Part shown: positions 7,186 to 15,993 of the stretch, in pieces
Layout of the letters: every line of letters starts with the position of its first letter
How positions within the stretch are numbered: position 1 is the first letter of the stretch
From: CAYJAY01 sp964370715
Lineage (GTDB): Bacteria; Bacillota; Clostridia; Oscillospirales; Ruminococcaceae
Reading direction: 5' to 3'
Length of the DNA stretch: 64,000 nucleotides
Assembly (NCBI GenBank): GCA_964370715.1
Contig: CAYJKJ010000013.1
Location: forward strand, 1 to 64,000
Notes under the pieces: model-generated
The model's database searches: none
What the model saw: only the letters and a program-made list of their open reading frames with translations
Told to the model about the DNA's origin: nothing
Program-made: the position numbers and the translations under genes

Positions 7186-8199
7186 ATGAGTAAAATAGTA
7201 GAAACTGAAAATATTGTTCGCGGAGGTGATGGGAGTATCATTACTGCTGAAAGTATACAGAATGCAAGTGCGGTATTAGCTTTGCTTCATGGCAAAAGCG
7301 ATAGTATTTGCAAAGTATTCAACAAAGAAATTATTGTTACAATATCTCAGTTGAAACAATTAAATCAACTGATTTACAACAAACTTGCACTTCATAATAT
7401 CGGAGAAATAACCACTGTTTTAGATATAGCGCTCGCCAATAAAAAAATTCTTACTTTCAAGTCGTGGTATGAATTTGAACTACACGATTTTTCTGTTGAT
7501 AACTCATCTATAAATTCCATATTTGTGCAATGGGATTTCTTTGTTGCGCTTAATCATAAATTGCCACAGCGACATACAGTTAGTGTTAGAATATCATCTT
7601 CACCAAAACCAAGCGAATTTTTTAAGGTTATTTTAAGCGGTGGTCTTGACGAAGAAAGCGACATCGAAATGAGAATGCACACAACTATTTGTAAAGTTGA
7701 CTTTATCAACAATACTCTTGCGGAAGAACTTGTTAATGTTGTAGAAGGCTGGAATGAACTTTGCGAAAGTGCAATAAGTAAAAAAGGAAGGTTAACAAAA
7801 TTTTTATGTATCAACAATGATTTTTTTGCACATGTTATTGAAATTTGTTTTCAAGCATCAGCAATACTACTTATTGCAATTATAGCAAAATGCGCACTTA
7901 ATCAAGGTTGGATTACCTTTTCAAATGATACATTATTTTTTTTGATAATCTCACTGATTCCCCTGTATAAAATTTTGAATACAATAAGTCGCTCAATGGG
8001 TAAAGAAATATATAATAAGTTCGGCAGCTTAATGGAGTTTCACATTTTTGATATAACAACTGGCGATAAGAAGAAAATTGAGAAAATCAATAATTCAACA
8101 GATTGCAGGAAACAATTATTTTGGTTTGTTATCAATTTCTTAGTTACATTAGCTTTGTCCCTTATATTTTTTTGCATGGATTTTAACTCCGTAGGATAA
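7186..8199 (+). CDS. Unrecognised protein with C-terminal membrane segments, in the defence island
   Basis: I do not recognise this 337-residue protein. Residues 1-210 are soluble and mixed alpha/beta in character, without obvious catalytic motifs. Hydrophobic segments follow at about 220-240 (ASAILLIAIIAKCAL), 250-265 (LFFLIISLIPLY) and 313-332 (LFWFVINFLVTLALSL), so the C-terminus is membrane-embedded. It lies 27 bases behind the second methyltransferase on the same strand and is probably co-transcribed. A soluble sensor joined to membrane helices is a common layout for abortive-infection effectors, but nothing in the sequence proves that role. It could also be an ordinary accessory gene of the mobile element. 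Confidence 0.6.
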   Translation: MSKIVETENIVRGGDGSIITAESIQNASAVLALLHGKSDSICKVFNKEIIVTISQLKQLNQLIYNKLALHNIGEITTVLDIALANKKILTFKSWYEFELHDFSVDNSSINSIFVQWDFFVALNHKLPQRHTVSVRISSSPKPSEFFKVILSGGLDEESDIEMRMHTTICKVDFINNTLAEELVNVVEGWNELCESAISKKGRLTKFLCINNDFFAHVIEICFQASAILLIAIIAKCALNQGWITFSNDTLFFLIISLIPLYKILNTISRSMGKEIYNKFGSLMEFHIFDITTGDKKKIEKINNSTDCRKQLFWFVINFLVTLALSLIFFCMDFNSVG

Positions 8200-8266
8200 A
8201 AAGATTCAAGATGCCTCAATCCATGAGTTAAGGTCACGTCTGTGATACTGTTGTGATACTAAAAAT

Positions 8267-8294
8267 TTGACTTCCCTCCGAAACAGGGTATAAT
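8267..8294 (+). promoter_or_regulatory. Sigma-A promoter of a short leader transcript
   Basis: TTGACT at 8267-8272 and TATAAT at 8289-8294 are separated by 16 bp. No long reading frame begins behind it; the leader described next does. Confidence 0.7.
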
Positions 8295-8298
8295 AGAG

Positions 8299-8426
8299 GT
8301 GAACAAGCAGAGAAAACAGCACGAAAACGATACAAAAGTATCTAAAATTGAATAAAACTTAGCGAGTGGGAATAGCACCCTGTGGCTACTATATGCTGAA
8401 ACACCCTAAACACAGGGTGTTTTTTT
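8299..8426 (+). ncRNA. Attenuator-like leader RNA with a terminator and a competing pairing
   Basis: A short frame of 18 codons (GTG at 8299, stop at 8353-8355) sits almost at the expected transcript start. It is followed by a terminator in which ACACCCT (8401-8407) pairs with AGGGTGT (8414-8420) ahead of six T. An upstream CACCCTGTG (8376-8384) is perfectly complementary to CACAGGGTG (8411-8419) and would disrupt that terminator. A peptide frame plus mutually exclusive stems is the layout of ribosome-controlled attenuators ahead of resistance genes. Here the next gene starts 195 bases later and is a restriction enzyme, so the leader may control it or may be a relic. From 8427 to 8619 I see only AT-rich sequence. 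Confidence 0.45.
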
Positions 8427-8619
8427 GATTTTTTGCGATAAATTATCTGTTGGAATAACAATCTATGCAGTGATTCGTATCGACAGATAATATGATTTTT
8501 GTTACCACAGTGTACAACGTATGATATAAATAATAAAAACGGGTTGTTTTTCAAGATAAGATTATGGTAGTATATTAATATCAATTATTTACAATAAAAT
8601 CGGAAAAGGGGCGTTAATA

Positions 8620-10995
8620 ATGAGACCTAACAGAGTGTGGGTGTTTTCTGATCTAATAGAAAAAAATAAGAGGCAATTTAAAATACCAGTTTATCAGCGA
8701 AATTATGATTGGTCTAATATTGAATGTGAAAAATTGTACGAAGATATTTTAAAAGCTAATGAGCGTGACCATAAACATTTTACCGGTACAATTGTTTACA
8801 TAGCAGATAGCTATAATAGTTCATTAGATGAAGCACTAATCATTGATGGTCAACAAAGATTTACAACAATATACATACTACTTAAAGCTATGTATGATAC
8901 AGCAAAAATGAATGGATCTACACGTATTGAAGAAGAAATAAAAGATGTTATGTTTAATCGTAATTGTGATGAAAAGTATAAAATTAAATTGAAACCAATT
9001 AAATCAGATGATGAACAGCTAACTCTTCTCATAAAAGACAAATTTGATGATATGGATCGCAACTCTAATATTTTTAAAAACTATACAACTTTTAAAAGCA
9101 AAATAGAGAATACTCTTAAAGATAATTTAGAATTATGGGATATTTTAAGTGGAATAAAAAAACTGGAAATGGTAGAGATTGTATTAGATAAATCTCAAGG
9201 TGATGAACCGCAAAAAATTTTTGAATCAATAAACTCTACCGGGTTAGAATTAAGCCTAGCAGATTTAATAAGAAACTATCTTTTAATGGATGATGATAAT
9301 CAAGACGAACTATATGAAACTTATTGGTTAGAAATTGAAAAAAATGTTGGATATCGCAATCTTGGAGATTTTGTAATTAATTATTTAACCTCAAAAATAA
9401 GTACAAGTGTCAATAGTAAAAATGCCTATCGGTTGTTTAAGGAACATTGCGACGAGAAGAGCCTTAGCCATGAGGATATATTGAGAGATTTAAGAAGAAC
9501 TTCTAAGTATTACGGAGCTTTCATTGGTGTAAATAATTATTATAGCAAAAATATAACATCATATTTAAATGCATTCTATACAATTAAACAAACTACTATT
9601 CTACCTCTTATATTTAAATTATTTAATGATTTTGAAAATCAAAATATAGATGAAAAAACACTTTGTAAAGTTTTAGATTACTGGTTAACTTATCTCGTTA
9701 GGATTACAGCTTGTGAAATAAATAAGAACTTATCTAAATTTCTTAAATCAGTATATGATAGAGTAATAACTGATTCATACGAAAACTATTATGAAAAATT
9801 TGTTATCTTCCTTAATGGATTAAGAGCTAATGATAGGATGCCGACAGATGAAGAATTTACAGATGCACTTATGTATAAGCCACTATACAAAAAGCCTATT
9901 TGCAAATATGTTTTATCTGTAATAGAAAACTCTACAAAAGAGCATATTAATATCTCTACGTTAACTATAGAACACATTTTACCACAAAAAGAAAACGCTG
10001 CAGTATGGCGAAGTGAAATAGGAGAAGACTATAAGCGTATATATGAAATATACTTACATACATTAGGGAATTTGACTTTCACGGGAAATAATAGTGAATT
10101 AGGAACAAAACCGTTTAATGAGAAAAAGAAAATTATTAAAGAAAATTCTAAAGCAAATATTTTAAATAGTAAAGTCTTGTCTTGTGACAATTGGAGTGAG
10201 ATTGCGATTGTAAGTAGAGCTAGAGAATTATCAGGTATTTTAGTGAAATCTTTTCCGTATAACGATCTACATACAAATATTATTGATAATGACAAAAAAG
10301 CATTTAAAGTGGATTCAGATATAGATTTTTCAAATAGCAAACCGGACGGATTTACTTTTATTGGCGAGTATTCTAAAGTGACTAGCTGGGTAGATATGCT
10401 TTCAAAGTTCTTAAATTTGGCTTATGATTTAGATAGCGTTTCGATAACTGACCTCGCAAACAAGAATTATAGTATTTCGAGTGCCACTAATGTTTACATA
10501 AGTAATGATTCACGCAAACTTCGCAAATCAAAGCAAATTAACAATACAGGTATATACTACGAAACTAATCTATCTTCAAATAACACCATTTCTTTTATTA
10601 AAAACTTAATTATAGAAATGAAATTGGATTTAGATGATTTTGATTTTTCTCTTTCTGAAATCCCATTTAGTATAACAAATGAAAACACTTGGGAAGAGGG
10701 CTTGATTCCAGTAGCACAATTATTTTACAATTTCACAGAAAATCTTATTTCTATTGGAAAATTACATAAAGATGAAGTTAAATCCTTTAAAAATAAAGAT
10801 TATACTAAAGCACAATTCCCTAATACTGATTACCCTGCTTTTGCAGGTAACAGAGAAGACAATATGGGAAACTCAACCAGTGTGAGGTACAGAAAAAAAC
10901 CATTGGTTTTCGAAGGTAGCAACCTTTATGTGTCAACTCAATTTTTTGACATTGATAGAAGTAAAGTTATAGAGTGGTATAAAAAACATATATAA
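8620..10995 (+). CDS. GmrSD-like modification-dependent restriction protein (DUF262-DUF1524)
   Basis: This 791-residue protein joins both GmrSD halves in one chain. The N-terminal DUF262 (GmrS-like, NTP-using) region shows QRNYDW at about 26-31 and DGQQR at 76-80. The DUF1524 (GmrD-like HNH nuclease) region shows HILPQ from His452 and HTLGNL at 480-485. GmrSD enzymes cut phage DNA with glucosylated or otherwise modified cytosines, and relatives also act against other modified or even unmodified DNA. A further region of about 200 residues of unclear fold follows the HNH segment. The gene is strikingly AT-rich compared with the restriction genes before it, which suggests a separate origin. The substrate is not deducible. 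Confidence 0.85.
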   Translation: MRPNRVWVFSDLIEKNKRQFKIPVYQRNYDWSNIECEKLYEDILKANERDHKHFTGTIVYIADSYNSSLDEALIIDGQQRFTTIYILLKAMYDTAKMNGSTRIEEEIKDVMFNRNCDEKYKIKLKPIKSDDEQLTLLIKDKFDDMDRNSNIFKNYTTFKSKIENTLKDNLELWDILSGIKKLEMVEIVLDKSQGDEPQKIFESINSTGLELSLADLIRNYLLMDDDNQDELYETYWLEIEKNVGYRNLGDFVINYLTSKISTSVNSKNAYRLFKEHCDEKSLSHEDILRDLRRTSKYYGAFIGVNNYYSKNITSYLNAFYTIKQTTILPLIFKLFNDFENQNIDEKTLCKVLDYWLTYLVRITACEINKNLSKFLKSVYDRVITDSYENYYEKFVIFLNGLRANDRMPTDEEFTDALMYKPLYKKPICKYVLSVIENSTKEHINISTLTIEHILPQKENAAVWRSEIGEDYKRIYEIYLHTLGNLTFTGNNSELGTKPFNEKKKIIKENSKANILNSKVLSCDNWSEIAIVSRARELSGILVKSFPYNDLHTNIIDNDKKAFKVDSDIDFSNSKPDGFTFIGEYSKVTSWVDMLSKFLNLAYDLDSVSITDLANKNYSISSATNVYISNDSRKLRKSKQINNTGIYYETNLSSNNTISFIKNLIIEMKLDLDDFDFSLSEIPFSITNENTWEEGLIPVAQLFYNFTENLISIGKLHKDEVKSFKNKDYTKAQFPNTDYPAFAGNREDNMGNSTSVRYRKKPLVFEGSNLYVSTQFFDIDRSKVIEWYKKHI

Positions 10996-11029
10996 TTTTA
11001 TAATAATATATTTAGCAAACACAAGATAA

Positions 11030-11073
11030 AAACAGCTAACTGATTTTTTGAAAATCGGTTAGCTGTTTTTTTG
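11030..11073 (+). terminator. Rho-independent terminator after the GmrSD-like gene
   Basis: AACAGCTAAC and GTTAGCTGTT form the outer stem and GATTTT and AAAATC the inner stem, followed by a run of seven T. It separates the plus-strand GmrSD-like gene from the minus-strand prepilin gene. Confidence 0.85.
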
Positions 11074-11160
11074 TTATTATGTGTGCAGACTAGTTGTCCG
11101 AACTTTAAAAGCTGAATGTATTTTTATATACCACATAGTTTATTCTACTCATAAGACCCC

Positions 11161-11745
11161 TTAGTCTAATGCTTCAACAATTTCTTTCCATGCGGTGCAA
11201 CCGTTTTCAACGGCAACTGCCCCTGTTGATGTATTTATATGAAATGCAAAATCCTGTGTATTGCCAAGGCTTGACATTGCGTCCCCTATCCCACTTGCCG
11301 GTTTGAAATCGTTGTTGGTTCCGGAATATTCATATTTTGTATCAACTTTAGCGCCCATTATGTTTGAAATTGCCTCATCTATCTTTTGCAACGATTCGTG
11401 ATTACTCGGAATCGGTGTGTCGCTACTTGTGTACACATCGGAAGAGCCAACACCTGCATACGGAGATCTAACTAATATTGCCCCATCCGGTGTGTGTTGC
11501 CCATTTGTACACCAGCCCACTTCGATCACGACGTTTGGTGGAGCGCCAACTTGGGGGTCTGCCACCGCTACCGTTGCCGCTTTCATAATCGACATGGCAA
11601 CTTGAAGATCGTTTGATTCTCTTGCTCTTTCCACATACCGCAGATACTGCGGAGCAAGCACAGCCGCTAAAACAGCAATTATAGCAACAACTATAATTAA
11701 TTCGACCAACGTGAAACCCTTGTTTCTAGTGTCTCTCTTTTTCAT
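11161..11745 (-). CDS. Orphan type IV prepilin / pseudopilin
   Basis: This 194-residue protein begins with a short basic leader and the prepilin motif GFTLVELIIVVAIIAVLAA, the site cut by a prepilin peptidase after Gly and then N-methylated on Phe. The rest (SNDLQVAMSIMKA and a Gly/Ser/Asn-rich globular part ending in a CTAW segment, with two cysteines) is typical of a major or minor pilin head. The second ATG of the ATGATG pair (11745) has the better spacing to GGAGG. No pilus ATPase, peptidase or other pilin is in the window, so it must use assembly proteins encoded elsewhere. Its place between two restriction systems is unusual. The 170 bases upstream (11746-11914) hold nothing recognisable. 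Confidence 0.85.
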   Translation of the reverse strand: MKKRDTRNKGFTLVELIIVVAIIAVLAAVLAPQYLRYVERARESNDLQVAMSIMKAATVAVADPQVGAPPNVVIEVGWCTNGQHTPDGAILVRSPYAGVGSSDVYTSSDTPIPSNHESLQKIDEAISNIMGAKVDTKYEYSGTNNDFKPASGIGDAMSSLGNTQDFAFHINTSTGAVAVENGCTAWKEIVEALD

Positions 11746-11914
11746 CATAACCTCCAAAATTATAAAAAATACACATCGATAATTTATATCTAATTTTATT
11801 ACTAATTAACATTTCTATCAATGCAAACAATTGTATGTGTTACCATTACTCGCCAGACGTTTTGTGGTTGTATGCCTTTTTATATTTTAATCTACAGTTA
11901 TAAGTTAATGAAAA

Positions 11915-12967
11915 CTATTTTTCACTTAAAACCAAACTATCAAGCTGTTGGCAAATATCCTCAAAATCTTTGCTTAAATCCAAGCTCTTAACCGCTATCA
12001 TATTTCCGCCAATGCTATACTTTTCGTTCGGTGTTATCTCTTCCCCTGTCTTTGCATACAAAAGCATACCGCTAACCTTGCCTGTGTTGGAGGTATCCTT
12101 ATTTTTAACATAAGCAAAAATCTGATAGAGGTTGTGTGAATGAAACGTTTTCTTGTCTCCATACTGACTTGTTGCCATGCTCCTCGAATAAAATTTTGCA
12201 TCAATGATTAAAATTTCATCGGTCGTTTTATCGTGTATATAAATATCGGTCTGCATTTTTGGAAGAAAATCAAAATGTCTATTGTCTTCGTTCCATTCAA
12301 TTGCTTTTGAAGCAACCGTATACCTATCTTTTGGCAGGTGTTTTTTGTAATACTCTAATATGAAATTTTCATAAAGCCATGACATTCTTTTATCATCAAG
12401 AAACTTTTGCATTTTCATATCGCCATTGCTATCTTTTTGAAGCAAACCTTTTATCACAAGATAACATATTGATATTAGCATTTCATAGCTTTGATTGTTG
12501 CGATTAAATCGTATATTCCAATCAATTGTATAAGGGTCTAAAGTATCTACCTCTTTAAAAAACATCATCAAGTTTTTAAGTTCTTTCTTAATTTTCAGTT
12601 TTATTTCTTGGCGCAAAAGAACAAAAACTGTAGTCTTTATAATTTGATTTAATTTTGTATTGGTCGAAAATTCATCATAGCAACAAACAAGGTGCTTTCT
12701 CAGCATTGTTTGCCCTTTGATAGACTGGGAAATATCAATCTTTCCCCGCAACGTTGAGAGAGGTTCGGTGATTGGAATATACTCCTTTCCAAGCCCTCTT
12801 TTAAGTTGAATAGCAATTCCTTTAGACAAAATGCTAGATAATAGGTCGGCGGTGTTTTTGAACTTTTCACCTGCTAGTTTGTCATAGCCGTTCTGTTTTA
12901 AAACGGAAAAAGCATAGGCTAGCATATAATAGATGTTATGAATGTTGATTCCGTTTTCGGTAATCAT
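11915..12967 (-). CDS. mcrC: McrC-like nuclease subunit of a modification-dependent restriction system
   Basis: This 350-residue protein is the nuclease partner of the AAA+ McrB-like protein encoded just upstream, with a 4-base overlap. The C-terminal half has a PD-(D/E)xK core: the Asp of QTDIYIH at about 238 and IDAKFY at about 252-257. The N-terminal region (NIYYMLAYAF, PLSTLRGKID) is the usual McrC region that binds the McrB hexamer. The pair would cleave DNA that carries the modification sensed by McrB; the classical substrate is 5-methylcytosine after a purine. The length matches the family and no damage is visible. Confidence 0.9.
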   Translation of the reverse strand: MITENGINIHNIYYMLAYAFSVLKQNGYDKLAGEKFKNTADLLSSILSKGIAIQLKRGLGKEYIPITEPLSTLRGKIDISQSIKGQTMLRKHLVCCYDEFSTNTKLNQIIKTTVFVLLRQEIKLKIKKELKNLMMFFKEVDTLDPYTIDWNIRFNRNNQSYEMLISICYLVIKGLLQKDSNGDMKMQKFLDDKRMSWLYENFILEYYKKHLPKDRYTVASKAIEWNEDNRHFDFLPKMQTDIYIHDKTTDEILIIDAKFYSRSMATSQYGDKKTFHSHNLYQIFAYVKNKDTSNTGKVSGMLLYAKTGEEITPNEKYSIGGNMIAVKSLDLSKDFEDICQQLDSLVLSEK

Positions 12968-15417
12968 AATACAGCCCCTATAAGCTTACTTGTCCACTCC
13001 TCAACTTTAGTTGGCTCGTCAAACCAATACTCTTGAAGCAACGGAACTATTTCATAGTTCACAACATTATTTAGCCATGCATCGTCGACAATATCGTTGT
13101 CGGTATTGATAAAATAGCTGTGTCCAATTCTAAAACCTGCGCCTAAACTGACGTCATCTTTTATGACATCATTAAGAAGTTTGATGGTTTCTATCAACTT
13201 GTTAAACTTAGGGTTTGATATTTCATCTTGATATTTTTTAAATCCATCACTATTAAAAGCCGGTTGCATTTCAAAAAATGCAAAGCGCCGACGAAGTGCA
13301 TAATCGAGCATAGCAAGGCTTCGGTCTGCTGTGTTCATCATTCCAATAATATAAACATTTTGCGGCACGAAAAACTGCTCATCGGCATATAGTAGTCGCA
13401 TAGAGTTGCTTTCATAACGCTTATCATGTTCAATAAGCATAAACAATTCACCGAATATCTTTGATAAGTTGCCACGGTTTATTTCATCAATAACGAAAAA
13501 ATAATCCCTTTCATTGTCGTCTTGTGCTTTTTTGCAAAAGTTGTAAAACGCACCGTGAACAAGTTTAAAACCATCCTTGTCGGGGCGATATCCCATAATA
13601 AAATCTTCATACGCATAACTTTGGTGAAACTGTATCATCTCAACTCTGCTTGTATCACTTGTTTCCATAATTGAGTATGCAAGCCTTTTTGCGGCAAACG
13701 TTTTACCAACACCGGGAGCGCCTTGTAAAATAATATTCTTCTTTTTATTTAAAAGTGTTGTTAATGTTTCGTAGCTTTCTTCGCTCAAAAATACTTGCGA
13801 AAGAAAATCTTGTTTAGTATATGGTGGATAGACTACTGCTTCCTCAACGATGATTCCTTCATCTTCTAAAAACAGTGCTTCTAGTTCCTTTATATATTCA
13901 GTGTACTGTGTAAGGTCTGTTAAGGTTTTTTGAGCAGACTGATTTGATGCCACAAACTCTCCTTTATGTGTCCATTTAATTCTACGAATATGCTTATACT
14001 CTTCTCGGTTTTCATCATAAATATAGTCGGATTCAACGACACCACGCCCTAATATACCATGCAAGCCTTTTTTTGAATAAATAACATCGCCTATTTGCAT
14101 ATCGTTTGCAAATTGCCAAACTGCAAGTGAGTCATTTACAAACGAGTTGTTTTCATCATAACGACTTTGCATCTCAAGTTTTATGTCTTGTTTTGAACTG
14201 TATTCTTCAAAATCGCCCAAATCGTCCCAACCAACAGCCATTATACCTTCTTTATAAAACTCTTCCCATTTTGAAGCGCCTTGACCGGCAGCATACATCC
14301 AATATCTTTTTTTGCGGACAACATCAACTATAGTATCATCTGGTTCAACCCACCATTTTTTTCGGAAAATTTGACTGGCAAGTTCATGTGTCATAACCAC
14401 TTCTTTTCCTTGTTCGGTAAGTGTCCATATTCCTCGCTTGCTTTTATCTATTATTCCTGCATAGCTTAAATAATTTCTTGCCCACTGCACCTCGTTATCA
14501 AACTTTTTAAGATTGTTTTTGCCACGAGTTTCGGCGAGTGTTTCCTCATCAACCTTTTCGTTTTCAGCAATCTTTCCAATAACCTCTTTAGGTGTAGCCG
14601 AGCCACCAAGGTCTATTAATGCTTGTATTAATGGCGCAAACCATTTAAGAAAATTCGCTTTTGAAGGCTTTATAGGTTTTTCAACATCTGAGCTTTCGGG
14701 TTTATTTTCCCAAGCATAATGCGACATTTCCGGCAAAGTTTTAAATGGCAACGTTCCTGTTGCTAAAACTTCTTTAATGCTTTCACACATAAGCACATAT
14801 TCATGCCCTGTCGGAGTATATTTTTTGATGGATTTTGGCAAATGCGATACAACTCTATGCAACTCGCTATTTTCATCTGATAAAATTTCTCTGTTTCTTC
14901 CATCAAGATTTAAGAATGTAAGTGGTCTAATCCAAAATAAACCCATTGAAATAGAAGCCAATCCATTATTATAGATCCTAATTGCATTTTCAAAAGCAGT
15001 TTCAAACTCATTAGAAAAAAAGCCACTATCTGAACACTTTAACGCTTCTTCAAACAACCTCCAAATTTCATCTGATCCATTAAAAAACGAATTTTGAGAA
15101 TTCATTACCGGTATCCCAATAAATTCTGTTGGTATTTTTGCTTTAATAGCAAACTTTTCGGCATAAAGCTTAGCAATTTCGATTCTATTTTCAGTTGTTA
15201 TCCCTCTATTGAAAGCAGAAAAAACTGTAAGTGGATCCATTTCGTAATTTCTAGGATTCCACCAATTATCTCTTTCAAAATGCAAAAAATCAAGTTTTGA
15301 ATGAGATGGCACAAGGCTTTTCATAATGTCGAATAATTCACTACGTTTATCTTTATACTCCAATAATTTATCTGCCAATTGTTCGTAAAAAGGTATCCAA
15401 TCAAAATTGTTTTCCAT
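12964..15417 (-). CDS. mcrB: McrB-like AAA+ protein with Mrr-N-like and EVE-like modules
   Basis: This 817-residue protein is larger than E. coli McrB. From the N-terminus it shows an uncharacterised region with FWIRPLTFLNLDGRNR, a winged-helix Mrr-N-like domain at about 250-345 (ALIDLGGSATPKEV ... GIWTLTEQGKEV), an EVE-like (PUA-fold) domain at about 365-505 (YWMYAAGQG, MAVGWDDLGDF, IKWTHKG), and the AAA+ motor with GAPGVGKT at 566-573, VIDEINRG near 643 and MNTADRS near 694. In related enzymes EVE domains read modified bases, so this module probably sets specificity, with GTP hydrolysis driving translocation before McrC cuts. The gene precedes mcrC in a minus-strand operon. The target modification cannot be read from sequence. 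Confidence 0.92.
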   Translation of the reverse strand: MENNFDWIPFYEQLADKLLEYKDKRSELFDIMKSLVPSHSKLDFLHFERDNWWNPRNYEMDPLTVFSAFNRGITTENRIEIAKLYAEKFAIKAKIPTEFIGIPVMNSQNSFFNGSDEIWRLFEEALKCSDSGFFSNEFETAFENAIRIYNNGLASISMGLFWIRPLTFLNLDGRNREILSDENSELHRVVSHLPKSIKKYTPTGHEYVLMCESIKEVLATGTLPFKTLPEMSHYAWENKPESSDVEKPIKPSKANFLKWFAPLIQALIDLGGSATPKEVIGKIAENEKVDEETLAETRGKNNLKKFDNEVQWARNYLSYAGIIDKSKRGIWTLTEQGKEVVMTHELASQIFRKKWWVEPDDTIVDVVRKKRYWMYAAGQGASKWEEFYKEGIMAVGWDDLGDFEEYSSKQDIKLEMQSRYDENNSFVNDSLAVWQFANDMQIGDVIYSKKGLHGILGRGVVESDYIYDENREEYKHIRRIKWTHKGEFVASNQSAQKTLTDLTQYTEYIKELEALFLEDEGIIVEEAVVYPPYTKQDFLSQVFLSEESYETLTTLLNKKKNIILQGAPGVGKTFAAKRLAYSIMETSDTSRVEMIQFHQSYAYEDFIMGYRPDKDGFKLVHGAFYNFCKKAQDDNERDYFFVIDEINRGNLSKIFGELFMLIEHDKRYESNSMRLLYADEQFFVPQNVYIIGMMNTADRSLAMLDYALRRRFAFFEMQPAFNSDGFKKYQDEISNPKFNKLIETIKLLNDVIKDDVSLGAGFRIGHSYFINTDNDIVDDAWLNNVVNYEIVPLLQEYWFDEPTKVEEWTSKLIGAVL

Positions 15418-15673
15418 ATAAAATCCCCACTTGCTTTCTTTATTCTTGTATGTAAAACTGTATTAAAAAGAGTTAACACAAGTATAACACTTATTTGACA
15501 TATTTCAACATTATTTGATAAATAATATAAAAAGCCACCAATTTAAAGAAATAAAAAAATAGTGTTAAATAGAGAGTGTTTTTTGGAAATTTTTAGCCAT
15601 AAATAAAAAATGCACCCGCAAACCTGTTTTCAAAAGCCGGCTTTCGAACCCCTTTTCTCTTTTTCGTCAAAAA

Positions 15674-15702
15674 AAACAAACACCCAATTAGGGTGTTTGT
15701 TT
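15674..15702 (-). terminator. Rho-independent terminator behind tRNA-Ser
   Basis: AAACAAACACCC and GGGTGTTTGTTT form a 12-bp stem with a 5-base loop. Read on the minus strand it is followed by TTTTT directly downstream of the tRNA. The stretch 15418-15673 otherwise holds AT-rich sequence without a supported gene. Confidence 0.8.
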
Positions 15703-15705
15703 TTT

Positions 15706-15798
15706 TGGCGGAGAAAGAGGGATTCGAACCCTCGCGGCAGTTACCCACCCTACGCCCTTAGCAGGGGCGCCTCTTCGACCAAGCTTGAGTATTTCTCC
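15706..15798 (-). tRNA. tRNA-Ser (anticodon GCU)
   Basis: The 93-base minus-strand sequence has a GGAGAAA/TTTCTCC acceptor stem, an anticodon loop CTGCTAA, the long variable arm of class II tRNAs, the T-loop GGTTCGAATCC and an encoded CCA end. It stands between the McrBC genes and the first chromosomal-looking gene, a common place for the edge of an integrated island. No second copy of its 3' end was seen in the window. Confidence 0.95.
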
Positions 15799-15993
15799 AT
15801 AGTCAAAGTTGTTTTAATTTTTTTCAGTAGAAATATTATAACAAAAAATTAAAACAAACACAACAGTTTTTTTAAATTTTTTATTATTTTTATCAATTTA
15901 ATTTTTCCAAACAAATATAAAAATAGATTATTTACTTTTGTTATATATAAAACTAAATTATCTACTCTTTATTATAAGAACCTATCCCCTCTT

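Noticed and set aside
1..15798. Attachment-site direct repeats of the tRNA-Ser 3' end
   Set aside because: I looked for a second copy of GAGGGTTCGAATCC-type sequence in the first 15 kb and found none.
15610..15852. 80-codon plus-strand frame (MHPQTCFQKPAF...) over the tRNA-Ser
   Set aside because: It lies antisense to the tRNA and terminator and its RRKRDSNPRG stretch is the typical artefact of antisense tRNA translation.
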